Shown piece after piece: positions 1-11,579 of a stretch of DNA of 64,000 nucleotides. Below the pieces are notes generated by a model. The model made no database searches and had not been told where the DNA came from. It worked only from the letters and a program-made list of their open reading frames with translations. Positions within the stretch are counted from its first letter, which is position 1; each line of letters begins with the position of its first letter. The DNA is from Henricia sp. BOLD:AAB3569. Taxonomy: Eukaryota; Echinodermata; Asteroidea; Spinulosida; Echinasteridae. The translations under genes and the position numbers were made by a program. The stretch lies in contig JBBELK010000443.1 of assembly GCA_037783545.1 (NCBI GenBank), forward strand, positions 110,794 to 174,793, read 5' to 3'.

Positions 1-211
1 CCAAACTGTATATATTCCGCACTTGTCATGCAAAATTGACAGATTTTAGCTGGGAAATGACGGAGAAATTTCAGAGTTTAGGGAAAACGGAGCTCGGCTG
101 CGTGGTTATTCCCCTAACCGTGGCTGTTGGGACACCCTGCGCATGCGCCGCGCTGGTGTACATTTGTACGGCCGTTGACTCACCCCAGATTGTGACGGGA
201 ATTAGGTCAAA
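1..211. repeat. Left partial monomer (L class), cut by window edge
   Basis: The window opens inside a monomer at about base 69, just before the TATATATT stretch. The remainder carries C116A (ttttagctgg) and the long GC patch with TGCGCATGCGCC at 144-155, so it is an L copy. Its closest relative is the corresponding part of the monomer at 6278, which fits the 6,345-bp duplication. Confidence 0.95.
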
Positions 212-2774
212 GTGTGTCCCAAATGCCGGCAAATTTGGAAATCAAGGAATTTTCCAACCAACTTCAAATTTTGAATGCTCCAAACTGTATATATTCCGCA
301 CTTGTCATGCAAAATTGACAGATTTTCGCTGGGAAATGACGGAGAAATTTCAGAGTTTAGGGAAAACGGAGCTCGGCTGCGTGGTTATTCCCCTAACCGT
401 GGCTGTTGGGACACCCTGCGCCGCGCTGGTGTACATTTGTACGGCCGTTGACTCACCCCAGATTGTGACGGGAATTAGGTCAAAGTGTGTCCCAAATGCC
501 GGCAAATTTGGAAATCAAGGAATTGTCCAACCAACTTCAAATTTTGCATGCTCCAAACTGTATATATTCCGCACTTGTCATGCAAAATTGACAGATTTTC
601 GCTGGGAAATGACGGAGAAATTTCAGAGTTTAGGGAAAACGGAGCTCGGGTGCGTGGTTATTCCCCTAACCGTGGCTGTTGGGACACCCTGCGCATGCGC
701 CGCGCTGGTGTACATTTGTACGGCCGTTGACTCACCCCAGATTGCGACGGGAATTAGGTCAAAGTGTGTCCCAAATGCCGGCAAATTTGGAAATCAAGGA
801 ATTTTCCAACCAACTTCAAATTTTGAATGCTCCAAACTGTATATATTCCGCACTTGTCATGCAAAATTGACAGATTTTCGCTGGGAAATGACGGAGAAAT
901 TTCAGAGTTTAGGGAAAACGGAGCTCGGCTGCGTGGTTATTCCCCTAACCGTGGCTGTTGGGACACCCTGCGCATGCGCCGCGCTGGTGTACATTTGTAC
1001 GGCCGTTGACTCACCCCAGATTGTGACGGGAATTAGGTCAAAGTGTGTCCCAAATGCCGGCAAATTTGGAAATCAAGGAATTTTCCAACCAACTTCAAAT
1101 TTTGCATGCTCCAAACTGTATATATTCCGCACTTGTCATGCAAAATTGACAGATTTTCGCTGGGAAATGACGGAGAAATGTCAGAGTTTAGGGAAAACGG
1201 AGCTCGGCTGCGTGGTTATTCCCCTAACCGTGGCTGTTGGGACACCCTGCGCCGCGCTGGTGTACATTTGTACGGCCGTTGACTCACCCCAGATTGTGAC
1301 GGGAATTAGGTCAAAGTGTGTCCCAAATGCCGGCAAATTTGGAAATCAAGGAATTGTCCAACCAACTTCAAATTTTGCATGCTCCAAACTGTATATATTC
1401 CGCACTTGTCATGCAAATTTGACAGATTTTCGCTGGGAAATTACGGAGAAATTTCAGAGTTTAGGGAAAACGGAGCTCGGGTGCGTGGTTATTCCCCTAA
1501 CCGTGGCTGTTGGGACACCCTGCGCATGCGCCGCGCTGGTGTACATTTGTACGGCCGTTGACTCACCCCAGATTGTGACGGGAATTAGGTCAAAGTGTGT
1601 CCCAAATGCCGGCAAATTTGGAAATCAAGGAATTTTCCAACCAACTTCAAATTTTGAATGCTCCAAACTGTATATATTCCGCACTTGTCATGCAAAATTG
1701 ACAGATTTTCGCTGGGAAATGACGGAGAAATTTCAGAGTTTAGGGAAAACGGAGATCGGCTGCGTGGTTATTCCCCTAACCGTGGCTGTTGGGACACCCT
1801 GCGCATGCGCCGCGCTGGTGTACATTTGTACGGCCGTTGACTCACCCCAGATTGTGACGGGAATTAGGTCAAAGTGTGTCCCAAATGCCGGCAAATTTGG
1901 AAATCAAGGAATTTTCCAACCAACTTCAAATTTTGCATGCTCCAAACTGTATATATTCCGCACTTGTCATGCAAAATTGACAGATTTTCGCTGGGAAATG
2001 ACGGAGAAATTTCAGAGTTTAGGGAAAACGGAGCTCGGCTGCGTGGTTATTCCCCTAACCGTGGCTGTTGGGACACCCTGCGCCGCGCTGGTGTACATTT
2101 GTACGGCCGTTGACTCACCCCAGATTGTGACGGGAATTAGGTCAAAGTGTGTCCCAAATGCCGGCAAATTTGGAAATCAAGGAATTGTCCAACCAACTTC
2201 AAATTTTGCATGCTCCAAACTGTATATATTCCGCACTTGTCATGCAAAATTGACAGATTTTCGCTGGGAAATGACGGAGAAATTTCAGAGTTTAGGGAAA
2301 ACGGAGCTCGGGTGCGTGGTTATTCCCCTAACCGTGGCTGTTGGGACACCCTGCGCATGCGCCGCGCTGGTGTACATTTGTACGGCCGTTGACTCACCCC
2401 AGATTGTGACGGGAATTAGGTCAAAGTGTGTCCAAAATGCCGGCAAATTTGGAAATCAAGGAATTCTACAACCAACTTCAAATTTTGCATGCTCCAAACT
2501 GTATATATTCCGCACTTGTCATGCAAAATTGACAGATTTTCGCTGTGAAATTACGGAGAAATTTCAGAGTTTAGGGAAAACGGAGCTCGGCTGCGTGGTT
2601 ATTCCCCTAACCGTGGCTGTTGGGACACCCTGCGCCGCGCTGGTGTACATTTGTACGGCCGTTGACTCACCCCAGATTGTGACGGGAATTAGGTCAAAGT
2701 GTGTCCCAAATGCCGGCAAATTTGGAAATCAAGGAATTTTCCAACCAACTTCAAATTTTGCATGCTCCAAACTG

Positions 2775-2782
2775 TATATATT
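2775..2782. promoter_or_regulatory. TATA-like stretch TATATATT (example)
   Basis: It lies at monomer bases 77-84 in almost every copy, extended to CTATATATATT in the G76A monomers of domain C. Variants include tatacatt (50939, 55322), tataatcc (58061, 59708) and tataatatt (46530). Such a stretch could support satellite transcription, but no start site can be inferred. Confidence 0.25.
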
Positions 2783-2811
2783 CCGCACTTGTCATGCAAA
2801 ATTGACAGATT

Positions 2812-2830
2812 TTCGCTGGGAAATGACGGA
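2812..2830 (+). other. CENP-B-box-like stretch (example, one per monomer)
   Basis: TTCGCTGGGAAATGACGGA resembles the mammalian CENP-B box (core TTCGNNNNANNCGGG) in its TTCG start, TGG, AAA and CGG, but has extra bases between the halves and ends CGGA. It therefore does not meet the strict consensus. The copy near 31210 reads TTCGTTGGG and is slightly closer. C116A, G117A and G120 variants break the TTCG or TGG part in many monomers. Confidence 0.25.
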
Positions 2831-2935
2831 GAAATTTCAGAGTTTAGGGAAAACGGAGCTCGGCTGCGTGGTTATTCCCCTAACCGTGGCTGTTGGGACA
2901 CCCTGCGCCGCGCTGGTGTACATTTGTACGGCCGT

Positions 2936-2942
2936 TGACTCA
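2936..2942. promoter_or_regulatory. AP-1/bZIP-type site TGACTCA (example, one per monomer)
   Basis: TGACTCA is the exact TPA-response / Gcn4-type consensus. It sits at monomer bases 238-244 in S, 244-250 in L and 239-245 in M, directly after the 8-bp palindrome ACGGCCGT. I noticed only five changed copies: 12866-12872, 33273-33279, 35742-35748, 58573-58579 and 60219-60225. A 7-base palindromic word can occur by chance in a 273-bp unit, so function is unproven. Confidence 0.4.
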
Positions 2943-3796
2943 CCCCAGATTGTGACGGGAATTAGGTCAAAGTGTGTCCCAAATGCCGGCAAATTTGGAA
3001 ATCAAGGTATTTTCCAACCAACTTCAAATTTTGCATGCTCCAAACTGTATATATTCCGCACTTGTCATGCAAAATTGACAGATTTTCACTTGGAAATGAC
3101 GGAGAAATTTCAGAGTTTAGGGAAAACGAAGCTCGGCTGCGTGGTTATTCCCCTAACCGTGGCTGTTGGGACACCCTGCGCATGCGCCGCGCTGGTGTAC
3201 ATTTGTACGGCCGTTGACTCACCCCAGATTGTGACGGGAATTAGGTCAAAGTGTGTCCCAAATGCCGGCAAATTTGGAAATCAAGGAATTTTCCAACCAA
3301 CTTCAAATTTGGCATGCTCCAAACTGTATATATTCCGCACTTGTCATGCAAAATTGACAGATTTTAGCTGGGAAATGACGGAGAAATTTCAGAGTTTAGG
3401 GAAAACGGAGCTCGGCTGCGTGGTTATTCCCCTAACCGTGGCTGTTGGGACACCCTGCGCCGCGCTGGTGTACATTTGTACGGCCGTTGACTCACCCCAG
3501 ATTGTGACGGGAATTAGGTCAAAGTGTGTCCCAAATGCCGGCAAATTTGGAAATCAAGGAATTTTCCAACCAACTTCAAATTTTGCATGCTCCAAACTGT
3601 ATATATTCCGCACTTGTCATGCAAAATTGACAGATTTTCGCTGGGAAATGACGGAGAAATTTCAGAGTTTAGGGAAAACGGAGCTCGGCTGCGTGGTTAT
3701 TCCCCTAACCGTGGCTGTTGGGACACCCTGCGCCGCGCTGGTGTACATTTGTACGGCCGTTGACTCACCCCAGATTGTGACGGGAATTAGGTCAAA

Positions 3797-6345
3797 GTGT
3801 GTCCCAAATGCCGGCAAATTTGGAAATCAAGGAATTTTCCAACCAACTTCAAATTTTGCATGCTCCAAACTGTATATATTCCGCACTTGTCATGCAAAAT
3901 TGACAGATTTTAGCTGGGAAATGACGGAGAAATTTCAGAGTTTAGGGAAAACGGAGCTCGGCTGCGTGGTTATTCCCCTAACCGTGGCTGTTGGGACACC
4001 CTGCGCATGCGCCGCGCTGGTGTACATTTGTACGGCCGTTGACTCACCCCAGATTGTGACGGGAATTAGGTCAAAGTGTGTCCCAAATGCCGGCAAATTT
4101 GGAAATCAAGGAATTTTCCAACCAACTTCAAATTTTGAATGCTCCAAACTGTATATATTCCGCACTTGTCATGCAAAATTGACAGATTTTCGCTGGGAAA
4201 TGACGGAGAAATTTCAGAGTTTAGGGAAAACGGAGCTCGGCTGCGTGGTTATTCCCCTAACCGTGGCTGTTGGGACACCCTGCGCATGCGCCGCGCTGGT
4301 GTACATTTGTACGGCCGTTGACTCACCCCAGATTGTGACGGGAATTAGGTCAAAGTGTGTCCCAAATGCCGGCAAATTTGGAAATCAAGGAATTTTCCAA
4401 CCAACTTCAAATTTTGCATGCTCCAAACTGTATATATTCCGCACTTGTCATGCAAAATTGACAGATTTTCGCTGGGAAATGACGGAGAAATTTCAGAGTT
4501 TAGGGAAAACGGAGCTCGGCTGCGTGGTTATTCCCCTAACCGTGGCTGTTGGGACACCCTGCGCCGCGCTGGTGTACATTTGTACGGCCGTTGACTCACC
4601 CCAGATTGTGACGGGAATTAGGTCAAAGTGTGTCCCAAATGCCGGCAAATTTGGAAATCAAGGAATTTTCCAACCAACTTCAAATTTTGCATGCTCCAAA
4701 CTGTATATATTCCGCACTTGTCATGCAAAATTGACAGATTTTCGCTGGGAAATGACGGAGAAATTTCAGAGTTTAGGGAAAACGGAGCTCGGCTGCGTGG
4801 TTATTCCCCTAACCGTGGCTGTTGGGACACCCTGCGCCGCGCTGGTGTACATTTGTACGGCCGTTGACTCACCCCAGATTGTGACGGGAATTAGGTCAAA
4901 GTGTGTCCCAAATGCCGGCAAATTTGGAAATCAAGGTATTTTCCAACCAACTTCAAATTTTGCATGCTCCAAACTGTATATATTCCGCACTTGTCATGCA
5001 AAATTGACAGATTTTCACTTGGAAATGACGGAGAAATTTCAGAGTTTAGGGAAAACGGAGCTCGGCTGCGTGGTTATTCCCCTAACCGTGGCTGTTGGGA
5101 CACCCTGCGCATGCGCCGCGCTGGTGTACATTTGTACGGCCGTTGACTCACCCCAGATTGTGACGGGAATTAGGTCAAAGTGTGTCCCAAATGCCGGCAA
5201 ATTTGGAAATCAAGGAATTTTCCAACCAACTTCAAATTTGGCATGCTCCAAACTGTATATATTCCGCACTTGTCATGCAAAATTGACAGATTTTCGCTGG
5301 GAAATGACGGAGAAATTTCAGAGTTTAGGGAAAACGGAGCTCGGCTGCGTGGTTATTCCCCTAACCGTGGCTGTTGGGACACCCTGAGCCGCGCTGGTGT
5401 ACATTTGTACGGCCGTTGACTCACCCCAGATTGTGACGGGAATTAGGTCAAAGTGTGTCCCAAATTCCGGCAAATTTGGAAATCAAGGAATTTTCCAACC
5501 AACTTCAAATTTTGCATGCTCCAAACTGTATATATTCCGCACTTGTCATGCAAAATTGACAGATTTTAGCTGGGAAATGACGGAGAAATTTCAGAGTTTA
5601 GGGAAAACGGAGCTCGGCTGCGTGGTTATTCCCCTAACCGTGGCTGTTGGGACACCCTGCGCCGCGCTGGTGTACATTTGTACGGCCGTTGACTCACCCC
5701 AGATTGTGACGGGAATTAGGTCAAAGTGTGTCCCAAATGCCGGCAAATTTGGAAATCAAGGAATTTTCCAACCAACTTCAAATTTTGCATGCTCCAAACT
5801 GTATATATTCCGCACTTGTCATGCAAAATTGACAGATTTTAGCTGGGAAATGACGGAGAAATTTCAGAGTTTAGGGAAAACGGAGCTCGGCTGCGTGGTT
5901 ATTCCCCTAACCGTGGCTGTTGGGACACCCTGCGCATGCGCCGCGCTGGTGTACATTTGTACGGCCGTTGACTCACCCCAGATTGTGACGGGAATTAGGT
6001 CAAAGTGTGTCCCAAATGCCGGCAAATTTGGAAATCAAGGAATTTTCCAACCAACTTCAAATTTTGAATGCTCCAAACTGTATATATTCTGCACTTGTCA
6101 TGCAAAATTGACAGATTTTCGCTGGGAAATGACGGAGAAATTTCAGAGTTTAGGGAAAACGGAGCTCGGCTGCGTGGTTATTCCCCTAACCGTGGCTGTT
6201 GGGACACCCTGCGCCGCGCTGGTGTACATTTGTACGGCCGTTGACTCACCCCAGATTGTGACGGGAATTAGGTCAAAGTGTGTCCCAAATGCCGGCAAAT
6301 TTGGAAATCAAGGAATTTTCCAACCAACTTCAAATTTTGCATGCT
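3797..6345. repeat. Monomers between the two A copies
   Basis: About nine monomers are present, with classes L L S S L S S L S in order from 3797. The A37T+G117A+G120T L monomer at 4901 followed by a T61G monomer at 5180 repeats the pair at 2972-3523. The 5180 monomer carries a unique ccctgagccgcg (C to A in the GC patch), which creates the TGA ending the first long forward frame at 5387. C116A L then C63A pairs at 3797/4076, 5726/6005 and 6278/6557 show a local two-monomer motif. Confidence 0.85.
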
Positions 6346-9300
6346 CCAAACTGTATATATTCCGCACTTGTCATGCAAAATTGACAGATTTTAGCTGGGA
6401 AATGACGGAGAAATTTCAGAGTTTAGGGAAAACGGAGCTCGGCTGCGTGGTTATTCCCCTAACCGTGGCTGTTGGGACACCCTGCGCATGCGCCGCGCTG
6501 GTGTACATTTGTACGGCCGTTGACTCACCCCAGATTGTGACGGGAATTAGGTCAAAGTGTGTCCCAAATGCCGGCAAATTTGGAAATCAAGGAATTTTCC
6601 AACCAACTTCAAATTTTGAATGCTCCAAACTGTATATATTCCGCACTTGTCATGCAAAATTGACAGATTTTCGCTGGGAAATGACGGAGAAATTTCAGAG
6701 TTTAGGGAAAACGGAGCTCGGCTGCGTGGTTATTCCCCTAACCGTGGCTGTTGGGACACCCTGCGCCGCGCTGGTGTACATTTGTACGGCCGTTGACTCA
6801 CCCCAGATTGTGACGGGAATTAGGTCAAAGTGTGTCCCAAATGCCGGCAAATTTGGAAATCAAGGACTTGTCCAACCAACTTCAAATTTTGCATGCTCCA
6901 AACTGTATATATTCCGCACTTGTCATGCAAAATTGACAGATTTTCGCTGGGAAATGACGGAGAAATTTCAGAGTTTAGGGAAAACGGAGCTCGGGTGCGT
7001 GGTTATTCCCCTAACCGTGGCTGTTGGGACACCCTGCGCATGCGCCGCGCTGGTGTACATTTGTACGGCCGTTGACTCACCCCAGATTGTGACGGGAATT
7101 AGGTCAAAGTGTGTCCCAAATGCCGGCAAATTTGGAAATCAAGGAATTTTCCAACCAACTTCAAATTTTGAATGCTCCAAACTGTATATATTCCGCACTT
7201 GTCATGCAAAATTGACAGATTTTCGCTGGGAAATGACGGAGAAATTTCAGAGTTTAGGGAAAACGGAGCTCGGCTGCGTGGTTATTCCCCTAACCGTGGC
7301 TGTTGGGACACCCTGCGCATGCGCCGCGCTGGTGTACATTTGTACGGCCGTTGACTCACCCCAGATTGTGACGGGAATTAGGTCAAAGTGTGTCCCAAAT
7401 GCCGGCAAATTTGGAAATCAAGGAATTTTCCAACCAACTTCAAATTTTGCATGCTCCAAACTGTATATATTCCGCACTTGTCATGCAAAATTGACAGATT
7501 TTCGCTGGGAAATGACGGAGAAATGTCAGAGTTTAGGGAAAACGGAGCTCGGCTGCGTGGTTATTCCCCTAACCGTGGCTGTTGGGACACCCTGCGCCGC
7601 GCTGGTGTACATTTGTACGGCCGTTGACTCACCCCAGATTGTGACGGGAATTAGGTCAAAGTGTGTCCCAAATGCCGGCAAATTTGGAAATCAAGGAATT
7701 GTCCAACCAACTTCAAATTTTGCATGCTCCAAACTGTATATATTCCGCACTTGTCATGCAAATTTGACAGATTTTCGCTGGGAAATTACGGAGAAATTTC
7801 AGAGTTTAGGGAAAACGGAGCTCGGGTGCGTGGTTATTCCCCTAACCGTGGCTGTTGGGACACCCTGCGCATGCGCCGCGCTGGTGTACATTTGTACGGC
7901 CGTTGACTCACCCCAGATTGTGACGGGAATTAGGTCAAAGTGTGTCCCAAATGCCGGCAAATTTGGAAATCAAGGAATTTTCCAACCAACTTCAAATTTT
8001 GAATGCTCCAAACTGTATATATTCCGCACTTGTCATGCAAAATTGACAGATTTTCGCTGGGAAATGACGGAGAAATTTCAGAGTTTAGGGAAAACGGAGA
8101 TCGGCTGCGTGGTTATTCCCCTAACCGTGGCTGTTGGGACACCCTGCGCATGCGCCGCGCTGGTGTACATTTGTACGGCCGTTGACTCACCCCAGATTGT
8201 GACGGGAATTAGGTCAAAGTGTGTCCCAAATGCCGGCAAATTTGGAAATCAAGGAATTTTCCAACCAACTTCAAATTTTGCATGCTCCAAACTGTATATA
8301 TTCCGCACTTGTCATGCAAAATTGACAGATTTTCGCTGGGAAATGACGGAGAAATTTCAGAGTTTAGGGAAAACGGAGCTCGGCTGCGTGGTTATTCCCC
8401 TAACCGTGGCTGTTGGGACACCCTGCGCCGCGCTGGTGTACATTTGTACGGCCGTTGACTCACCCCAGATTGTGACGGGAATTAGGTCAAAGTGTGTCCC
8501 AAATGCCGGCAAATTTGGAAATCAAGGAATTGTCCAACCAACTTCAAATTTTGCATGCTCCAAACTGTATATATTCCGCACTTGTCATGCAAAATTGACA
8601 GATTTTCGCTGGGAAATGACGGAGAAATTTCAGAGTTTAGGGAAAACGGAGCTCGGGTGCGTGGTTATTCCCCTAACCGTGGCTGTTGGGACACCCTGCG
8701 CATGCGCCGCGCTGGTGTACATTTGTACGGCCGTTGACTCACCCCAGATTGTGACGGGAATTAGGTCAAAGTGTGTCCAAAATGCCGGCAAATTTGGAAA
8801 TCAAGGAATTCTACAACCAACTTCAAATTTTGCATGCTCCAAACTGTATATATTCCGCACTTGTCATGCAAAATTGACAGATTTTCGCTGGGAAATTACG
8901 GAGAAATTTCAGAGTTTAGGGAAAACGGAGCTCGGCTGCGTGGTTATTCCCCTAACCGTGGCTGTTGGGACACCCTGCGCCGCGCTGGTGTACATTTGTA
9001 CGGCCGTTGACTCACCCCAGATTGTGACGGGAATTAGGTCAAAGTGTGTCCCAAATGCCGGCAAATTTGGAAATCAAGGAATTTTCCAACCAACTTCAAA
9101 TTTTGCATGCTCCAAACTGTATATATTCCGCACTTGTCATGCAAAATTGACAGATTTTCGCTGGGAAATGACGGAGAAATTTCAGAGTTTAGGGAAAACG
9201 GAGCTCGGCTGCGTGGTTATTCCCCTAACCGTGGCTGTTGAGACACCCTGCGCCGCGCTGGTGTACATTTGTACGGCCGTTGACTCACCCCAGATTGTGA

Positions 9301-11579
9301 CGGGAATTAGGTCAAAGTGTGTCCCAAATGCCGGCAAATTTGGAAATCAAGGTATTTTCCAACCAACTTCAAATTTTGCATGCTCCAAACTGTATATATT
9401 CCGCACTTGTCATGCAAAATTGACAGATTTTCACTTGGAAATGACGGAGAAATTTCAGAGTTTAGGGAAAACGGAGCTCGGCTGCGTGGTTATTCCCCTA
9501 ACCGTGGCTGTTGGGACACCCTGCGCATGCGCCGCGCTGGTGTACATTTGTACGGCCGTTGACTCACCCCAGATTGTGACGGGAATTAGGTCAAAGTGTG
9601 TCCCAAATGCCGGCAAATTTGGAAATCAAGGAATTTTCCAACCAACTTCAAATTTGGCATGCTCCAAACTGTATATATTCCGCACTTGTCATGCAAAATT
9701 GACAGATTTTAGCTGGGAAATGACGGAGAAATTTCAGAGTTTAGGGAAAACGGAGCTCGGCTGCGTGGTTATTCCCCTAACCGTGGCTGTTGGGACACCC
9801 TGCGCCGCGCTGGTGTACATTTGTACGGCCGTTGACTCACCCCAGATTGTGACGGGAATTAGGTCAAAGTGTGTCCCAAATGCCGGCAAATTTGGAAATC
9901 AAGGAATTTTCCAACCAACTTCAAATTTTGCATGCTCCAAACTGTATATATTCCGCACTTGTCATGCAAAATTGACAGATTTTCGCTGGGAAATGACGGA
10001 GAAATTTCAGAGTTTAGGGAAAACGGAGCTCGGCTGCGTGGTTATTCCCCTAACCGTGGCTGTTGGGACACCCTGCGCCGCGCTGGTGTACATTTGTACG
10101 GCCGTTGACTCACCCCAGATTGTGACGGGAATTAGGTCAAAGTGTGTCCCAAATGCCGGCAAATTTGGAAATCAAGGAATTTTCCAACCAACTTCAAATT
10201 TTGCATGCTCCAAACTGTATATATTCCGCACTTGTCATGCAAAATTGACAGATTTTCGCTGGGAAATGACGGAGAAATTTCAGAGTTTAGGGAAAACGGA
10301 GCTCGGCTGCGTGGTTATTCCCCTAACCGTGGCTGTTGGGACACCCTGCGCCGCGCTGGTGTACATTTGTACGGCCGTTGACTCACCCCAGATTGTGACG
10401 GGAATTAGGTCAAAGTGTGTCCCAAATGCCGGCAAATTTGGAAATCAAGGAATTTTCCAACCAACTTCAAATTTTGAATGCTCCAAACTGTATATATTCC
10501 GCACTTGTCATGCAAAATTGACAGATTTTCGCTGGGAAATGACGGAGAAATTTCAGAGTTTAGGGAAAACGGAGCTCGGCTGCGTGGTTATTCCCCTAAC
10601 CGTGGCTGTTGGGACACCCTGCGCATGCGCCGCGCTGGTGTACATTTGTACGGCCGTTGACTCACCCCAGATTGTGACGGGAATTAGGTCAAAGTGTGTC
10701 CCAAATGCCGGCAAATTTGGAAATCAAGGAATTTTCCAACCAACTTCAAATTTTGCATGCTCCAAACTGTATATATTCCGCACTTGTCATGCAAAATTGA
10801 CAGATTTTCGCTGGGAAATGACGGAGAAATTTCAGAGTTTAGGGAAAACGGAGCTCGGCTGCGTGGTTATTCCCCTAACCGTGGCTGTTGGGACACCCTG
10901 CGCCGCGCTGGTGTACATTTGTACGGCCGTTGACTCACCCCAGATTGTGACGGGAATTAGGTCAAAGTGTGTCCCAAATGCCGGCAAATTTGGAAATCAA
11001 GGAATTTTCCAACCAACTTCAAATTTTGCATGCTCCAAACTGTATATATTCCGCACTTGTCATGCAAAATTGACAGATTTTAGCTGGGAAATGACGGAGA
11101 AATTTCAGAGTTTAGGGAAAACGGAGCTCGGCTGCGTGGTTATTCCCCTAACCGTGGCTGTTGGGACACCCTGCGCATGCGCCGCGCTGGTGTACATTTG
11201 TACGGCCGTTGACTCACCCCAGATTGTGACGGGAATTAGGTCAAAGTGTGTCCCAAATGCCGGCAAATTTGGAAATCAAGGAATTTTCCAACCAACTTCA
11301 AATTTTGAATGCTCCAAACTGTATATATTCCGCACTTGTCATGCAAAATTGACAGATTTTCGCTGGGAAATGACGGAGAAATTTCAGAGTTTAGGGAAAA
11401 CGGAGCTCGGCTGCGTGGTTATTCCCCTAACCGTGGCTGTTGGGACACCCTGCGCATGCGCCGCGCTGGTGTACATTTGTACGGCCGTTGACTCACCCCA
11501 GATTGTGACGGGAATTAGGTCAAAGTGTGTCCCAAATGCCGGCAAATTTGGAAATCAAGGAATTTTCCAACCAACTTAA
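5397..11579 (+). other. Longest open forward frame, judged non-coding
   Basis: This frame stays open for 2,060 codons because S (91 codons) and L (93 codons) preserve phase. Others of the same kind span 36-5387, 11628-15776, 27924-31346 and 32314-37953. Each translated unit would hold a hydrophobic stretch around GCVVIPLTVAVGTP, which could mislead a membrane predictor. Against a gene: the frame starts inside a repeat, stops arise from single substitutions (TGA near 5385, TAA near 11577 and 32263, eight TAG copies in domain C), shared variants are mostly amino-acid changing (roughly 12 against 4 silent, near the neutral expectation), and M monomers and 1-base indels destroy the frame to the right. 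No splice or initiation context is distinctive. Confidence 0.85.
6346..10141. repeat. Segmental duplication A, copy 2
   Basis: This is the second copy of 1-3796 at offset 6,345. The monomer classes and markers correspond one to one from the partial monomer before 6557 through the S monomer at 9869. Private changes include ggacttgtcc at 6866-6875 (ggaattgtcc in copy 1) and ttgagacac near 9239. The high identity of copies this long implies a recent duplication or conversion event. Confidence 0.9.

Larger units (their letters stand above)
2699..2971. repeat. Reference S monomer (273 bp)
   Basis: This copy matches the majority base at every position I compared, so it serves as the consensus S form. 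The GC patch reads ctgcgccgcgctgg. Relative to L it lacks six bases (gcgcat, equivalently atgcgc) between GCGC microhomologies, which removes the TGCGCATGCGC palindrome. S is the commonest class, about 120 of 232 scorable copies. Two related stretches, gggaaatgacggag (bases 120-133) and gggaaaacggag (bases 149-160), lie 29 bp apart inside it and may be a trace of a shorter ancestral repeat. Confidence 0.95.
1..3796. repeat. Segmental duplication A, copy 1
   Basis: The monomer order here recurs at 6346-10141 at a constant offset of 6,345 bp (23 monomers). Diagnostic order from 764: C63A L; T138G S (1043); A103T+G127T+C166G L (1316); C63A+C161A L (1595); plain S; T41G+C166G L (2147); C9A+T41C+C43A S (2426); S; A37T+G117A+G120T L (2972); T61G+C116A S (3251); S (3524). 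About half a dozen private differences are visible, for example attgcgacgg at 741-750, cgctgtgaaa near 2541 and acgaagctc near 3127. The match stops where the next monomers differ: C116A L at 3797 versus plain S at 10142. Confidence 0.9.

Noticed and set aside
2964..2971. Nuclear-receptor half site AGGTCA in ttaggtcaaag
   Set aside because: A lone six-base half site without a properly spaced partner is too short to call.
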